Positions 20,751-32,501 are shown, counted from the first letter of the stretch. The stretch: DNA of 64,000 nucleotides from Anaeramoeba flamelloides (GCA_027625915.1 JANTQA010000015.1:8957001-9021000); one strand, 5' to 3'. Translations and numbers: made by a program. The notes: generated by a model not told the origin, from the letters alone.

Positions 20751-23526
20751 TCAATTTTCCTTTTTTCCTTTAAATCAATTGTCTTTAAATCATATCTTGT
20801 AATTGACTGGCTTTATTTATTTATTTCATTCTTTTTTTGGCTATATTGGTTGAGATAAGAGCCCTAAACGAAAGAATATTTCATATTGAATCAAAAGTTA
20901 ATTAGCCAATATTTTATGTAATTAAAAGTAGACAAGAACATGCTCAATGAACAAACTTTTTAAAAATCAATGATTTTTCAACAATTTTCATAATAATAGG
21001 AAATTATACCTCTAAAAAAATCAATTTTTATTGACTATATCAAGATCATTCAATTTTTCATTCAATGAGAAGAAAAAATATTTCATAGAAAATTTCTTTT
21101 ATGACTTTGAGATGGGTAATATGATTATAAATCCAAACTTACATGTTAAAAATAAAGAAACCTTTGAAAACTTTTAATTTCAACCAATAATAAAAAAAGA
21201 AAACAATGAAAAAAGTTTGTAAACATAACTTGAAAACACTTTTTTGAAAAAACAACAGCAAAAGTTTAAAAAAAAATACTTATTGAAGCCAACACGGTTA
21301 TTGAACAAATGGGAAAGCGAAAATTTATTTTCCTTGATTTTTCAAATCCCAGAATAGAATTCTTAAAAGAATAATTTACCTTTACCCAGAGAGGTGTGCT
21401 CAATATTCGTAATAAAAGCTTCTCAATTAGAAAAAAAAAAAAAATCGTCCCCTTACTAATAAATTCCAAAAACTGTTCGGACTGTTTTTATTGTAATTAT
21501 AAATAGAAGTGGTGGGAGAATTTAATTGGGGTAAAATCAAAGAAATTTTTTAAAAAAAATGTTGAAATTGAAACTTTCATCGAAGAGAAATATTTTGGAA
21601 ATTGAGTTTTATGATTAAACCAAACAAAGTCAAAACAAAAAGTTGTTTAGATTTTTTAAATTTGATGATGGTTCTTGGTGTAAAAACTGTTTCTTCAAAA
21701 ATGTTAATCCTTTTTGAAAACGAAGACACGAATGTCTCTGCTTTAAACAACTTATTGTTTCTGAAGATTCTCCTTGTTTTAACAACTTTTCAATTTAAAT
21801 TTTTAACAGAGCTCTGATTTAAAAAATCAGGAAATTAACCCATAATAAAAATGTGATTTAGTCTTGGTATTTTTCAATTACTCATTAAATATTAGAAATT
21901 ATTTACTAACGGTTAAACATTTTATTCAAAATAAAAAAAAAAATTATATTATTTTTTTTCAATTTTAACACTTGGATAATTTTTTTCTATGAACAGCAAA
22001 AGAGTAAGTACTGAAGCTAATTTTGAAAAACAAACACCATTCCTTCTAATCTAATTAACTGTATCTCCTAAAACTTTCTTTTAAATTCAAAAAGAGAAAA
22101 AGAGCTTTAAGACCAATCAATAAAAATCAGATTAAAAACAACACAAAAAAAACTACAACAACAAAAAAAACAAAAACAAAAACAAAAAAAACGAGCAACA
22201 GCAAAAAAAAATCATTAAAAACAAAATTTAATGATATAAACATTTGTAACTTTTTAATACCTTTTCTTTTTTCTTTTTTCTTTTTTCTTTTTTATTTTTT
22301 GTTAGCTGGAGAAAAAAAAAATAAATAATCACCAAACCTCAAAAACCTTCACTAAAAAAAAGAAAAAGAATAGTGATCACTTTTGGTACGCCAACTAATT
22401 TGTTTTCAATTGATTGAAACAACATGAATAAATAAGCCCATTTGTGTTCCACAAAAAAAATAATTAGATCAATGTCTAAAAATTGATTTGAGTACAAACA
22501 CAAATATGGTTTGTTAAATAAACAAAGGAACTTTTTGAATACTAGTACTTGGATCTTAAATGAGAAAAACATTTAAAACATTTTCTTTATTCATTCAAAA
22601 TAAATGTAAAAGAAATAAATTTAAATTTGGAGTTGAAAAATCAAATGAAAATCGAAAACACTTTGACCAAAATCAAACAAACCCAAACATCTTTTCTTCC
22701 TTTAATAATGAGATAGAAAGTTACTTAAAACATTGAATATATTGACAAGTTTCCTGACCCTGTGAACCGGCCTAAAAAAGGTATCACAGTTAATGAAAAA
22801 TCACAAATTTTGTCAAAAAATAATGAAAAATATTGAACTCGTTTTTGCACATGTATTTTTGTAAATGTATCAGTATTAAAATAGAAAACTTCCTAAAGGT
22901 TTTAATTTTGACAATCTCAAAAAAAAAAAAAAAAAGTATTCAATTTTTTAAAATAACTGTGCCTGAAAGAAATATTCCCATTTTTTTTAAAAAAAAAAAT
23001 ACAATATCCATTTTCTTTGATTTTTAGTTGAAATTCAAAGTGTAGAAAATATTTAAATAAAAAGAAAATGAAATCAAAATTTTGATACTCTTAAAAATTC
23101 AAGCATTTACTAGACTATTTAAATAGCCAAATTATTTTTTGTAAAAGTCAAAAAGAAATTAGTAACAAATTAATTTTTTGATTTTACGATCATTAAATGT
23201 CATTTTATTCAAGCACAAAAAGATGTGAGAAAAATCTCAAAATGATTCTGTATTTCAACAAGATATGAAAATTTACATGAATTGGGTTTATTGATTAATT
23301 GAAATATATTTAGCACCTTTTTTGGTCGTCTTCCAATATTGAAAATCTCTAATCTCTAGATCTCGGGGACTTCAATTGAATTGTTGATCAATTAATTGCA
23401 TTGGAGAGTTTAAGGATTGAATGAAATAAAAAAAAATTATTAATTTCTTTTTAATTTAACATTTTTTTAAATCCCATTAACCAATAAAGGTGCTATTATA
23501 TAAAAGTCAAATAACCAAACTAATTT

Positions 23527-23528
<2 letters not shown>

Positions 23529-23582
<54 letters not shown>

Positions 23583-23587
23583 ATATT
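23529..23587. repeat. TA microsatellite array
   Basis: Three (TA)n blocks are separated by single extra T-rich units. They lie about 130 bp before the recognisable DEK coding sequence and may sit in its first intron. Confidence 0.9.
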
Positions 23588-23721
23588 ATGCTATTAACGA
23601 ATAACAGTCCGTGGTTTGCGATTTAAAAGAATTCGGGAATAAATTGAATTGTTCTAATAAAATAAATATAATTATTCCAACCTCTTTAACAAACATCACA
23701 AAATTAAACAAAAAATTATAG

Positions 23722-24206
23722 TAAAAAAAAAAATCAAACATTTTGATGTTACAAACGATCCACTTTTAGGCTCTCTGCATAAGGTATTATATGGAAATAA
23801 ACCAGAAAGTGGGAAAAAAATGAAAAGCAATGTTCTAAAGTGGGGTGGGTATGAAAAGGACGACGAAGACACAGAGGAAAGGCTATATGATAAATTGTAT
23901 CAATGGCTTTTATCTTATTTACGAGAATTGTGCTCCTTGCTTCAATTAAAAGTTTCTGGTAAAAAGGCCGATGTAGTTGAACGAATCCTTGAATTTTTAC
24001 AAAGTCCTTCAGCTGGGCTAATGAAAAAGGGGAACGCTGGCCGAAGAAGAGGTGGTAACAAAAAAAAATCAAAAAAAAAAAAATTCTCAAGTTCATCAAC
24101 AAGTTCATTATCAAGCCTTAGCTCGGATCTAGATTCTGATCTAGATTCTGATCTTAATTCCAATTCTGACTCTAATTCTGGTTCTAAGTCTGAATCCAAT
24201 TCCCAA

Positions 24207-24250
<44 letters not shown>

Positions 24251-25043
24251 AGGTGAAAGTGAAAGTGAAAATGAACGTGGAAAATCAAAAAAACCAATCC
24301 CCAAGCAAAGTAAAAATAAAAGTAAAAATAAAAGTAAAAGCAAAAATAAAAGTTCAAATTCTGATTCTAATTCTGAAGGGGGGGATTCCGATTCAGAATC
24401 AAATTCCAATTATGAAGAAAATAAAGAAAACATCCCCGAAAATAAACAATCAAAAAAAGGTAACATAAATCCTAAACCATCCAGCCAAAAGGAAACGGAA
24501 ACCGAAACGGAAAAGAACATGCAAACGGAAACGAAAACGGAAAGGCAAAAGGTGGAAGGAAAGGAAAAGGAAGCGGAAGCGGAAACGGAAACGGAAAGGG
24601 TAAACGAGACAGAAAAAAAGAAAGAAAATGAAAACAAAGATGATCAAAAAAAAGAAATAACTGTCAGCGAGAATGAAGAAAATTATACTTACAATGATTA
24701 CATTGATGATAATGAAGATTACGCTAATGATAATCAAATTGAAAACAAGGATGAAAATGGTGGCGACGATGACGATGATAGCGATTATGAGCAAATGGAA
24801 ATGGATATAGAACAAGAAACTGGAGTTATTTCAGAAAAAATAGATGAAAATTCTATTGAAGAATTAATTTCAAATACCATTTATGGAATTATTAATTCCC
24901 CTAAACTTGAAAAATTAACAGTTGGCGATCTTGAAGATTTACTTGTTGATGAATATCAAATTAATCTAGAAGATCATCGCGAATTAATAAAATCAACTAT
25001 ATTATCTGCAATTGATAAAAAAATACAACAAAATAATAATTAA
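23722..25043 (+). CDS. DEK: DEK-type chromatin protein, 5' exon not found
   Basis: DEK is a nuclear DNA-binding protein that alters chromatin topology and takes part in splicing and histone loading. The first ATG in frame is 23820, but homology starts earlier: LLGSLHKVLYGNKPESGKK upstream of it matches human RNLHKLLYNRPGTVSSLKK. Coding must therefore enter through an acceptor, best ATTATAG at 23715-23721, from an unseen 5' exon. After this comes VLKWGGYEKDDEDTEE, then the SAF/SAP-like box ELCSLLQLKVSGKKADVVER. A basic KKKSKKKK stretch follows, then Ser-Asp and Ser-Glu repeats (GAAAGT units at about 24209-24270), long Glu/Thr- and Asp-rich linkers, and a C-terminal DEK_C fold (SIEELISNTIYGIINSPKLE, then LEDLLVDEYQINLEDHRELI). 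From the acceptor, about 440 residues are present. The domain order is that of metazoan and plant DEK. The repeat linkers are longer and more acidic. Confidence 0.85.
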
Positions 25044-25785
25044 TATATATATATATATAATACTATATAACAATATATTAACATCAGTATAATTTACTGG
25101 AATTATCAACCTGTCTTTTAATCTAAAAATAAAAAAAATAAAAACAACTCTATTTTATGTTATTTGTCTGTATAAAAACTGGCCGGTCTATAAACCCATT
25201 CCCAAAATTGTGTACAAATGGATTTTTTGATTAAGAAAAATTCTTTCTTCATATTTCACGGTGTGTATAATATGATTAAAAATGCATTTTTGCCCATTAG
25301 TCATTATTTTAATTAATATTTTTTGTTATTTGTGAAATATTAATAATTTGTTTTATTCAATTTAATAAATACTCAATGATCTTTTTTTTCACAATTACAA
25401 ATCTAACCAGTCAACAATATTATTTTTTTTTCAATATAAATAAAAAAATATAAATTCCCATGTATTTATTAGGGACCGATTCTTCTTCTTCTTTTTTTTT
25501 TTTTTCGAAAACAGAAAAGAAGTGATAAAAAGAAAGGGGGTGCAGAAATCATGATTTGTTTAAATTTTTTTTTTTTTTAATTTTCATCTTATATTATCGC
25601 TTTTGCTAACCAATATGTATCAAAAATTTCATTGTTTGGATAGTTTAACAATTGTGCTAAATTGGTTTTTTTGTTCTCGAATGAATAAGACTAGTCTCAA
25701 AAATTTAATTTTTTCAAAAAGAAAACTTTAAAAAAAAAAAGAAATAAGCAAGTTTTGTAATTTTTTGGAATGAGTAAAAACTTTA

Positions 25786-25817
<32 letters not shown>

Positions 25818-25844
25818 TGAAGGGGGGGTCAGTTTCCTCTTACA

Positions 25845-26015
25845 GCCGTTAGGTTTTCCAGGATTCCAAAGAATAGAGAAAAATCTTTAATTTTACTCAA
25901 TTCTTTTGAATCCTGGAAAATCATCGTTAGCTTTTTTTTTATTGGAGAAATATAAAGAAAATTTTAACAAATTTTCTGTTTAGTTCTTAAATTAAAAAAA
26001 AGCTAAGCACTTGGC
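25845..26015. repeat. Hairpin module array (A-B)
   Basis: Module A runs from GCCGTTAGGTTTTCCAGG to CCTGGAAAATC with inner arms GATTCCAAAGAATAGAG and CTCAATTCTTTTGAATC. Module B follows from GTTAGCTTTTTTTTATT to TTAAATTAAAAAAAAGCTAA, ending GCACTTGGCGGCAG. It is preceded by GGGGGGGTCAGTTTC, a word that also occurs near 56248. Confidence 0.7.
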
Positions 26016-26260
26016 GGCAGTATTCCTAATTTCTAAATTTTTGTTTAGTAATTTTAATAAAGAATCATAATTCTCTTTATCATTAACTAATGATAAAATA
26101 AACAATGAGTCTTTATTTCGAATAATATCAAAGATATTATTCTTATCATTTTTGTTAATTTGAATTAAATATTTAATCCAAATTATTCGATTTTCTTTAT
26201 AGAATGGACATTCCCATATAAAAATGATCGATATCTTCATCTGTATCTAGGTTTAAATAT
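26016..26260 (-). mobile_element. LINE-like 3' end, third copy
   Basis: The minus strand carries IIFIWECPFYKENRIIWIKY, then LIQINKNDKNNIFDIIRNKD. A neighbouring frame just upstream reads DTDEDIDHF, so the ancestral order was DEDIDHF-x-W-E-C-P-F-Y, the non-LTR C-terminal zinc-knuckle pattern. It is broken and lies directly against the hairpin array on its 3' side. Confidence 0.5.
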
Positions 26261-26350
26261 TTTTTGCAAAAATTGAAAAATTTTGTTTTTGTTTTATTCT
26301 TATCACAAACATAAGAATATTGAATTAGATGATTTACGAATTTTCTTACA

Positions 26351-26545
26351 GTCAGTTTAACTTATCAGGTACAAACTATCAACGAAATTTAAGGCACAAA
26401 AAAATCTCAAATTAAAGCACAAACTTATAATTTTTATTTTTACAATTTATTTTACTAGAATCCAAATTTTGTGCCTTAATTTGAGATTTGTATTGTGCCT
26501 TAAATTTCGTTGAAGTTTGTGCCTTAAAAGTGGAAATGGTTGTAG
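26351..26545. mobile_element. Palindromic MITE-like element, copy 1
   Basis: The left arm holds CAACGAAATTTAAGGCACAA and AATCTCAAATTAAAGCACAAA. The right arm holds the inverse, TTTGTGCCTTAATTTGAGAT and TTGTGCCTTAAATTTCGTTG, and continues as AAGTTTGTGCCTTAAAAGTGG. The arms are about 75 bp around a 40-bp AT centre. TTAAGGCACAAA occurs as an internally repeated word. A decayed relative lies at 32502-32670. Confidence 0.65.
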
Positions 26546-26588
26546 TTTTAAGATGGAAATAGAGCCCTTCCATTTTAAATATTTTTTG

Positions 26589-26842
26589 TCGTTAGTTTTT
26601 TTTTAATTTAAGAAATAAAAACAAAATTTTAGAAATTTTCAGTTTATTTTTTGAATTAAAAAAAACCGCTGTTAGCTTTTCTAGAACTCCTTAGAATTGA
26701 GTAAAATCTTTTATTTTTCTCTATTCGTTTGAATTTTAGAAAAGCACTGTTAGGTTTTCCATAACTTAAAAGAATTGAGTTAAATCTTTGATTTTACTCT
26801 ATTATTTTGAATTCTGGAAAACCTAGGCACTTGACGACACTA
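26589..26842. repeat. Hairpin module array (B-A-A)
   Basis: Module B (26589-26680) has arms TTTTTTTTAATTTAAGAAAT and TTTTTTGAATTAAAAAAAA. Two A modules follow (about 26672-26748 and 26748-26828), the second reading GTTAGGTTTTCCATAAC to GAATTCTGGAAAACCTAG and ending GCACTTGACGACAC. Confidence 0.7.
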
Positions 26843-28277
26843 CTGTTTGTTTATATTGTTATTGTATCTAATAATTTTTAAATATTCCCCGGTTTTCCAC
26901 ACAGTGCTATTATTATTAAGTTTTCTCTAAATTGATTAAGATTTGCATTTAGCAATTTTAGATTCTCTACTTTCCAATTAATAAAAAATTTATTAATTGA
27001 ATTTATTCGAATTGTTTTTAATTATTATTCAATTTAATGTACTACTTTAAAAAATATTTACTTGGTTTATAATGCTACTGAAATTCATTTTTGTTCTTTT
27101 ATCGGGTATATTATTTTTTGAAAAAAAAAATGAATTTTATTTGGTCATGAAAATGATAATATTATTGTTTATAAATATTTTAATTATTTTTCTTCTTCTC
27201 TTTTTTTTATTTGATAATTTTTCTTTAATTACTACTTTCTCTAAATAAATAAATAAAAAAAAATTGAATTTTCAGATCAAAATCATTTTTTCTAATTTGG
27301 TCAATTTTTTTTTGCTTTCCAAATTTTTGTTTTGCTTCTTTTCTTTTTTATTTTCTTTTTTTTTTTAACAAAGTCAATTTGAAATGAAAAAAATCCCTTG
27401 AAACTCTAAATCAACATACTCAAAAGTGAGACTATGTATTTTCTTTTAAAATCAATACATTTACAAGTCAAAAATCTTATTGTAAACAATTTTTATGTTC
27501 GAAAGAAATTGAGAAATATTGCGTAAGACATTCTAATGAAAGGGGCCCAAAAATTGTTTTAACAATTTTTTTGTTGATTTTCCAAGTTTGTTCAGAAGTT
27601 TCATTTGTGAATATCGACTCTAATCCGAGATTTATTATTTCTCTTATTTCTAAACAATCTTATTTTGATTTATTCTAAAAAAAAAGTTAATTTTTAAGTT
27701 TTCACTGTGCAACTTTGAGTGAAATGGAGTTTATAATAATCAAAGTTTATTGAATTGATTTCTACATTAATTTTTGAAAAAAACAAGTAAAAAAAAAAAT
27801 AATTAACAAACAAAAATCCAAAAATTATTTATTGTTTCAAAAAAAAAATAATTAAAATTTAAAAATACATATTTCTCATTTCTGAATATAAAAATTAAAA
27901 TAAATCTTTTTTTGTTATTTTTTTCTCATATATCTGAAAATATAAGAAAAAATAAAAAAAAAAATATTTTAATTTTTATCAATCACAAAATGAGAATTGG
28001 CCAGAATAGATTTTTTTTAAAACAGGCGATTTAAACAAACCATTCAAGATTGAAAATCCAATGACAAAAAATAAAAATTCTTGAAATTATGAAAATATAA
28101 CGATTCAAGAATATCTAAATACTTTAATTTTGTAGATGTTTTAACTTTAATAAACATAATTTTAAAAAAAGTTTTTTTTCCAAAGCAATTAGCATTAAAA
28201 TAATTTGAATTGAAATGGGATAAAATTGAATCTTAAAGGGTTATAAATAATGGAAAGTGGGCGTTGGGGCGGTGGTA

Positions 28278-29426
28278 TTAATCAAATTCCAAAGTGGATA
28301 ATTCAAATTCATTTTCAATTATCGGAATAAAGTTAGTAAAATCTTCTGTATCAAATTGATAGGGCAAGACTGATTCATATTGCTGTTGGATCTCATTTTC
28401 AGGTTGGATTTCCGAGAGGAATGGAGAATTGACGGGTGAAAACCCGCGTTTTAAATCAGATTGCAAATCGTTTGAGTTTTGTGTTGACTCTTCCCAAAAG
28501 GAATCACTAAACAGGTTGGATTGCTTCATTGAGAAAAAGTCGTTTTCGTATTTTGAATTTTGATCAAGTAAATTTGTTGAAATTGAATTTTTCGGATCAT
28601 CGTTCCCAAGCGTAATTATTGGTTTTTGATGAATTTTTTGGATCTTTTGTTCATAAATTTGGTTTTTTGAATTGTTTTTTGTTTGACTTTTTGTCCTTGT
28701 TTTTAGGATTTTTTTTGTTAATAACTGTTGTTGTTGTTTTTTTTCGTTAACTGTGGTTTTTGGTTTTGGCCTTGATAGTTTTGTTTGTTTTGATTTAAAA
28801 TGAATCTTTAATTTTTTTTTTTTTTTTTTTTTGTGGTTGAGTTTCCTTTTTTTCAAATGGTTGGGCTTTACTTTTGCTTTGTTTCTTTGTTTTTTTTTTT
28901 TGACTTTTAATTTTTCTTCTTCTTCCGCTTTCTCTTTTTCATGTTCTTCCTCTTCAAAGGCTCTTTTCCTGATCTCTTGGACTTGCCTTTCTCGTTCAAC
29001 ATATTCATTTGTCACAAAGACCATTCCTGTATTTTTTCGCCTAACGGTAAGATTTTGATACCCTTTTCGCTTATAATAGCTTCCCAAGCAACTACGGACA
29101 TTTGTTCTTCCTTGACCATACGCATAGCATAATAAGCTTATTATCCTAGCAGAAAACTCAACTCTTCCTTTGTTCCAACTAAATGTGATCTCGTCTGGAA
29201 AAATTGAATACAGCTTTGCAATTCGATCTTCTCTTTTCCTGATAAAGGTAACATCGATCAACGCCAACTGCTCTTCCTCGGTGGCGGTTCCAAACGCCAA
29301 TTCCTCAACTTCGTCTGGATAGTATGATTTGCAATTTGATCGGTTCCGTTCTTTTTTTTTTTGGAGTTTGTAATTGGACTTGCGCTTTGTCTTGTTAGCA
29401 GATTCCAGGGTGGTACACAAATTCAT
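28278..29426 (-). CDS. Unrecognised Lys-rich, probably nuclear protein
   Basis: I do not recognise this protein. From the ATG at 29426 (MNLCTTLESANKTKRKSNYK) it has 382 residues. The frame is open a further 34 codons upstream but with no ATG, only TTG. That part (FLTPKRKPPNS) looks partly coding, so an upstream exon is possible. After a basic start comes an ordered segment: YPDEVEELAFGTATEEEQLA, then RIAKLYSIFPDEITFSWNKG, ISLLCYAYGQGRTNVRSCLG and GYQNLTVRRKNTGMVFVTNE, which reads like a compact DNA- or protein-binding domain. A Glu/Lys helix, long Lys runs (poly-A/poly-T in the DNA), a Gln patch and an acidic C-terminus (FDTEDFTNFIPIIENEFELS) follow. That acidic tail could be an activation region, so a transcription regulator is plausible but unproven. 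Confidence 0.7.
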   Translation of the reverse strand: MNLCTTLESANKTKRKSNYKLQKKKERNRSNCKSYYPDEVEELAFGTATEEEQLALIDVTFIRKREDRIAKLYSIFPDEITFSWNKGRVEFSARIISLLCYAYGQGRTNVRSCLGSYYKRKGYQNLTVRRKNTGMVFVTNEYVERERQVQEIRKRAFEEEEHEKEKAEEEEKLKVKKKKQRNKAKVKPNHLKKRKLNHKKKKKKKLKIHFKSKQTKLSRPKPKTTVNEKKQQQQLLTKKILKTRTKSQTKNNSKNQIYEQKIQKIHQKPIITLGNDDPKNSISTNLLDQNSKYENDFFSMKQSNLFSDSFWEESTQNSNDLQSDLKRGFSPVNSPFLSEIQPENEIQQQYESVLPYQFDTEDFTNFIPIIENEFELSTLEFD

Positions 29427-30659
29427 GCTGTTTGGTGGTTTGCGTTTAGGAGTTAAAAATTTAAAGGTCTTTTTGGAGGGAAAATAATTAAGCAAAATTA
29501 AAAAGGGAGAAAAAAAAATTAACAACAAAAAAAAGTGTCAAGATGAAAAAAAATGTCAGGAAAAGTAAAAAAGAAATTTTACAGAGGTGTAAAATTGAGA
29601 AACTGTCCCTTTTGTACCCAAAAATACAACTCAAATCAACGACTTTTGACTTTATGTTAATAATTTTTTTGGACAAGTTGCAAATTTTTTAACGTTACTC
29701 TTTTGATATTTTTAATCATGTAGTGGCCCTTGAAGAAGAAATTGGATCATATTCTGTTATTATTAAATAATCAATTTTTCTATTTTTATCAAATTTTAGT
29801 GTGTAAACACATTGAGAAAAAGAATTATTCATATTTTAATGGTTGGTTTTACTCTTTTAAAATATTTAATAAAAATGTAATAAACAAGATCAAGAATTTT
29901 AAAAATATTGCAAAATTTAGAGTATTTTATTCTAATCCTTAAATTAAAAATTAAAACTCATTTTTCAATACCCAATTGCGAACACTAGTTAGTTTTTGAT
30001 ACTATTCTAAGAAACTATAAAAAATAACAAAGGAATTTCACAAATCTCATTTTTTGAGAAAGCCTAAAAATACACATTTTTAAAAAGAAAATTGATAAAT
30101 CAGGTCTTGGCTATCATTTGAAATAATTTACATTTTTTTAAACAAAACAAAAGGTCATAAGTAGTTTAACCAATATTTCCATGACTTTCTTCTTTAGTAC
30201 CAAACAAATAGTATTCTTTTAAAATGTTCATATTCAACCAAAAACTCTGTGATTTGATTTGATTCAAACAATTTGAAAATTTAGAATTTTAAAATATTTT
30301 TCTTAAAAGATAACAAGAAAATTTAAAGTAATTCTTAAAATGGAAAGAAAACCAAGTTCTTTACATTTAAGCAAACTTACCTGTTTGTTGATTTTGATTT
30401 TTCAAAAAATTGATCTCAATATTTTTTTCTATTTATACTCATAATTCATGAAAGAATTTTTTAACAAATGTACATGATATTTTCGAATGATTCAAGCTAT
30501 TCATCAACTTTATAAAAATTAAGAAAAATGTAATTTGTTTGCTTTTTTGCAAATTCCAAAATGGTCAAAAAATTGTCGGTTTCTGTTTTATTGTATCATA
30601 CCCTTGTTTTTTTTTTAATTATTTTTTCTATTTGAAAACTTAAAAAAATAATATTTTAT

Positions 30660-30745
30660 TCATTTGAGTAAATCACAAAATGTCTCCAATGGATTTAGAT
30701 TAGGCCACACTTAAGCGTCCACGAGATCATTTCTATTACCATTTA
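30660..30745 (-). mobile_element. Tc1/mariner-like transposase scrap
   Basis: The minus strand reads VWPNLNPLETFCDLLK, which fits the WP-x-x-SPDLNP-x-E-x-x-W-x-x-LK signature around the third catalytic residue of Tc1/mariner transposases, with substitutions. Flanking frames are decayed and the rest of the catalytic core was not found. Confidence 0.35.
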
Positions 30746-32022
30746 TAAAAATTGAAAAAAAAATTATAAGAATTTGAATAAAAAATATTTTAAAAAAATC
30801 TTTTAAAAATTTACATTGGAGGACGAATATTTCCGGATATATGATCTCTAATCAAAAAACAACCCTCTTTGTTGAAAATCATATTCCTATTAATAATCAT
30901 TAAATAGGGATCTTCATATTTGAATAAATATCTTGTTAAATAACAATAATAAAATCTTTATTCATAGGTAAGGTAGCTGAGGAATAACCTGTAAAATAAC
31001 CACGAGATCCGAAAACTGAAGTTTCAAACAAAAAAAATCTTTACTATTTTTCTTGTTCTTATCGAACAAGTATTTTTTTTTGTTCAATAGTATAATCAAG
31101 ATAAAATCAATTTTGAAGGTTAACCCATTGATTTTTTAAAAAATTTTTAATTCTTAATTTAATTCTCAATTTATTTTTTATCAAATTTTTTACTATTTCT
31201 CCTGTGATAAGAAAAGCAAAAGATGCTTTTTATTGGTAATACATTTTTTTCCAAAATAAATGGAACAAAATTTTCATCCAACTTTCTAAAAAAAGATTTT
31301 ATAAATTATGTGAAATTTCAGATAGTTAATTCCAAAATAAAGCTATAATTATAATTACCTTTTTAGAATTAATGACTTTGGTGATTTATTTTAATTCGTA
31401 GAGAGTTTGTTTTTTTTGGAAAGCTGAATGTAAATTTTGATCTTTTTATTTTACAATTGAAAGAATTTTGCCTCGAAAAATGACTTTATTCTTTGTGAAA
31501 AATATATCAGTATGATTACACTTTTTTTTTTTTTTGTTTTTTAAACGGTAAAAAAATAATGTAAAAAAGAAATCCAAAGATCAACATATCTATTGTATAC
31601 AGTGTTTTGAACAGAACAACAATTTGATTTATTTATTTTTTTAAACTTTCTGAAGGGACAAATATCACATTTATTTTTTGTTTTTGAAAGACACTCTAAA
31701 AAAAAAATGATAAAAAAGAATTTTTACAATGTATATTTTATATTTTTTATTTCCATTAAATAGAGATCTTTTTTAGATAATACTCTACTATTTTGAGTAT
31801 TATTGATTTTTTTTTAAATTTTCCTGTAATTTTTTTATATTAATTTTTAATAATTGAAGATTATCCCATTCGCAACAAATAATAACACATACAAGTTGAC
31901 ACAATGTTTCGAAAATGATCAAACTATTTTTCTTTCTGGGTTCTATAAATACCACCCTATCAAGAAAAATAGAATGCTTATTATTGCAACTTTACATAAA
32001 TAACGACATATATTTTACTAAC

Positions 32023-32209
32023 TTAAGGGACTAATCTCTATTCAATCTTTTTAATCAAATTTAATAGCGATTGAGAAAATTTTTTTACCAATTACTTCGA
32101 TTTGAAAACACGTTTATTTTAAATATTAAATCTATTTCTAGATTAGGAAAACTTATTTAGAAATTGGTCAAAAAAAAAAAAAAAAAAATAATAGAGATTA
32201 GTTCCTTAA
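32023..32209. mobile_element. MITE with TTAA ends, copy 2
   Basis: A 187-bp element whose first 20 bases, starting TTAAGGGACTAATCTCTATT, pair with the inverse of its last 20, AATAGAGATTAGTTCCTTAA, with one mismatch. It shares CCAATTACTTCGATTTGAAA and AGAAATTGGTCAAAAAAA with the copy at 2899-3079. It is the better preserved of the two. Confidence 0.75.
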
Positions 32210-32501
32210 CCCAAACCAAGAATATAATGGGTAGCTTCACATGTTGTTCATTTATTAAAAATAAAGATTAGATAGATTTATTGAGTTATTCCGATTGAAT
32301 GTGAAAATAAGCCCCCTTTTCTCTCAAATCGAGTAAAAAAATAAAAAAAAAAAAATTCAGAACCCAATAAAAGAAAAAAAGAAAGCAAAATATAGAAATA
32401 TTAACTGTTTAAAAAGAAAGGAATTTATGAATAACCTAATGAACCATTGAATAATATTCAGTTTTTTATTAGTTTTTTTTTTTAATTATTTTTCGTTTAC
32501 A

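Larger units (their letters stand above)
16705..23721. other. 7-kb gene-poor region
   Basis: No complete gene is supported. It holds compositional islands at 17285-17720 and 18840-19120, a TA microsatellite (18075-18121), the inverted partner of the 500-1170 repeat (20045-20750), a TTTTTTC microsatellite near 22260-22295 and TA arrays just before DEK (23529-23587). A minus-strand frame at about 21590-21800 (ETFVSSFSKRINIFEETVF) looks protein-like but could not be assigned. The 5' exon of DEK must lie somewhere in the last part of this stretch. Confidence 0.5.
25044..28277. other. Intergenic repeat cluster
   Basis: No gene is seen. TA tracts lie at 25036-25060 and 25790-25818. Hairpin arrays (25845-26015 and 26589-26842), a LINE-like 3' end (26016-26260) and a palindromic MITE (26351-26545) sit within 1 kb. 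From 26850 to 28277 there is only AT-rich sequence with T and A runs. Confidence 0.6.

Noticed and set aside
23749-24409. Minus-strand frames opposite DEK
   Set aside because: They follow from the Ser/Glu and Ser/Asp repeat codons of DEK read backwards. The plus strand has clear DEK homology.
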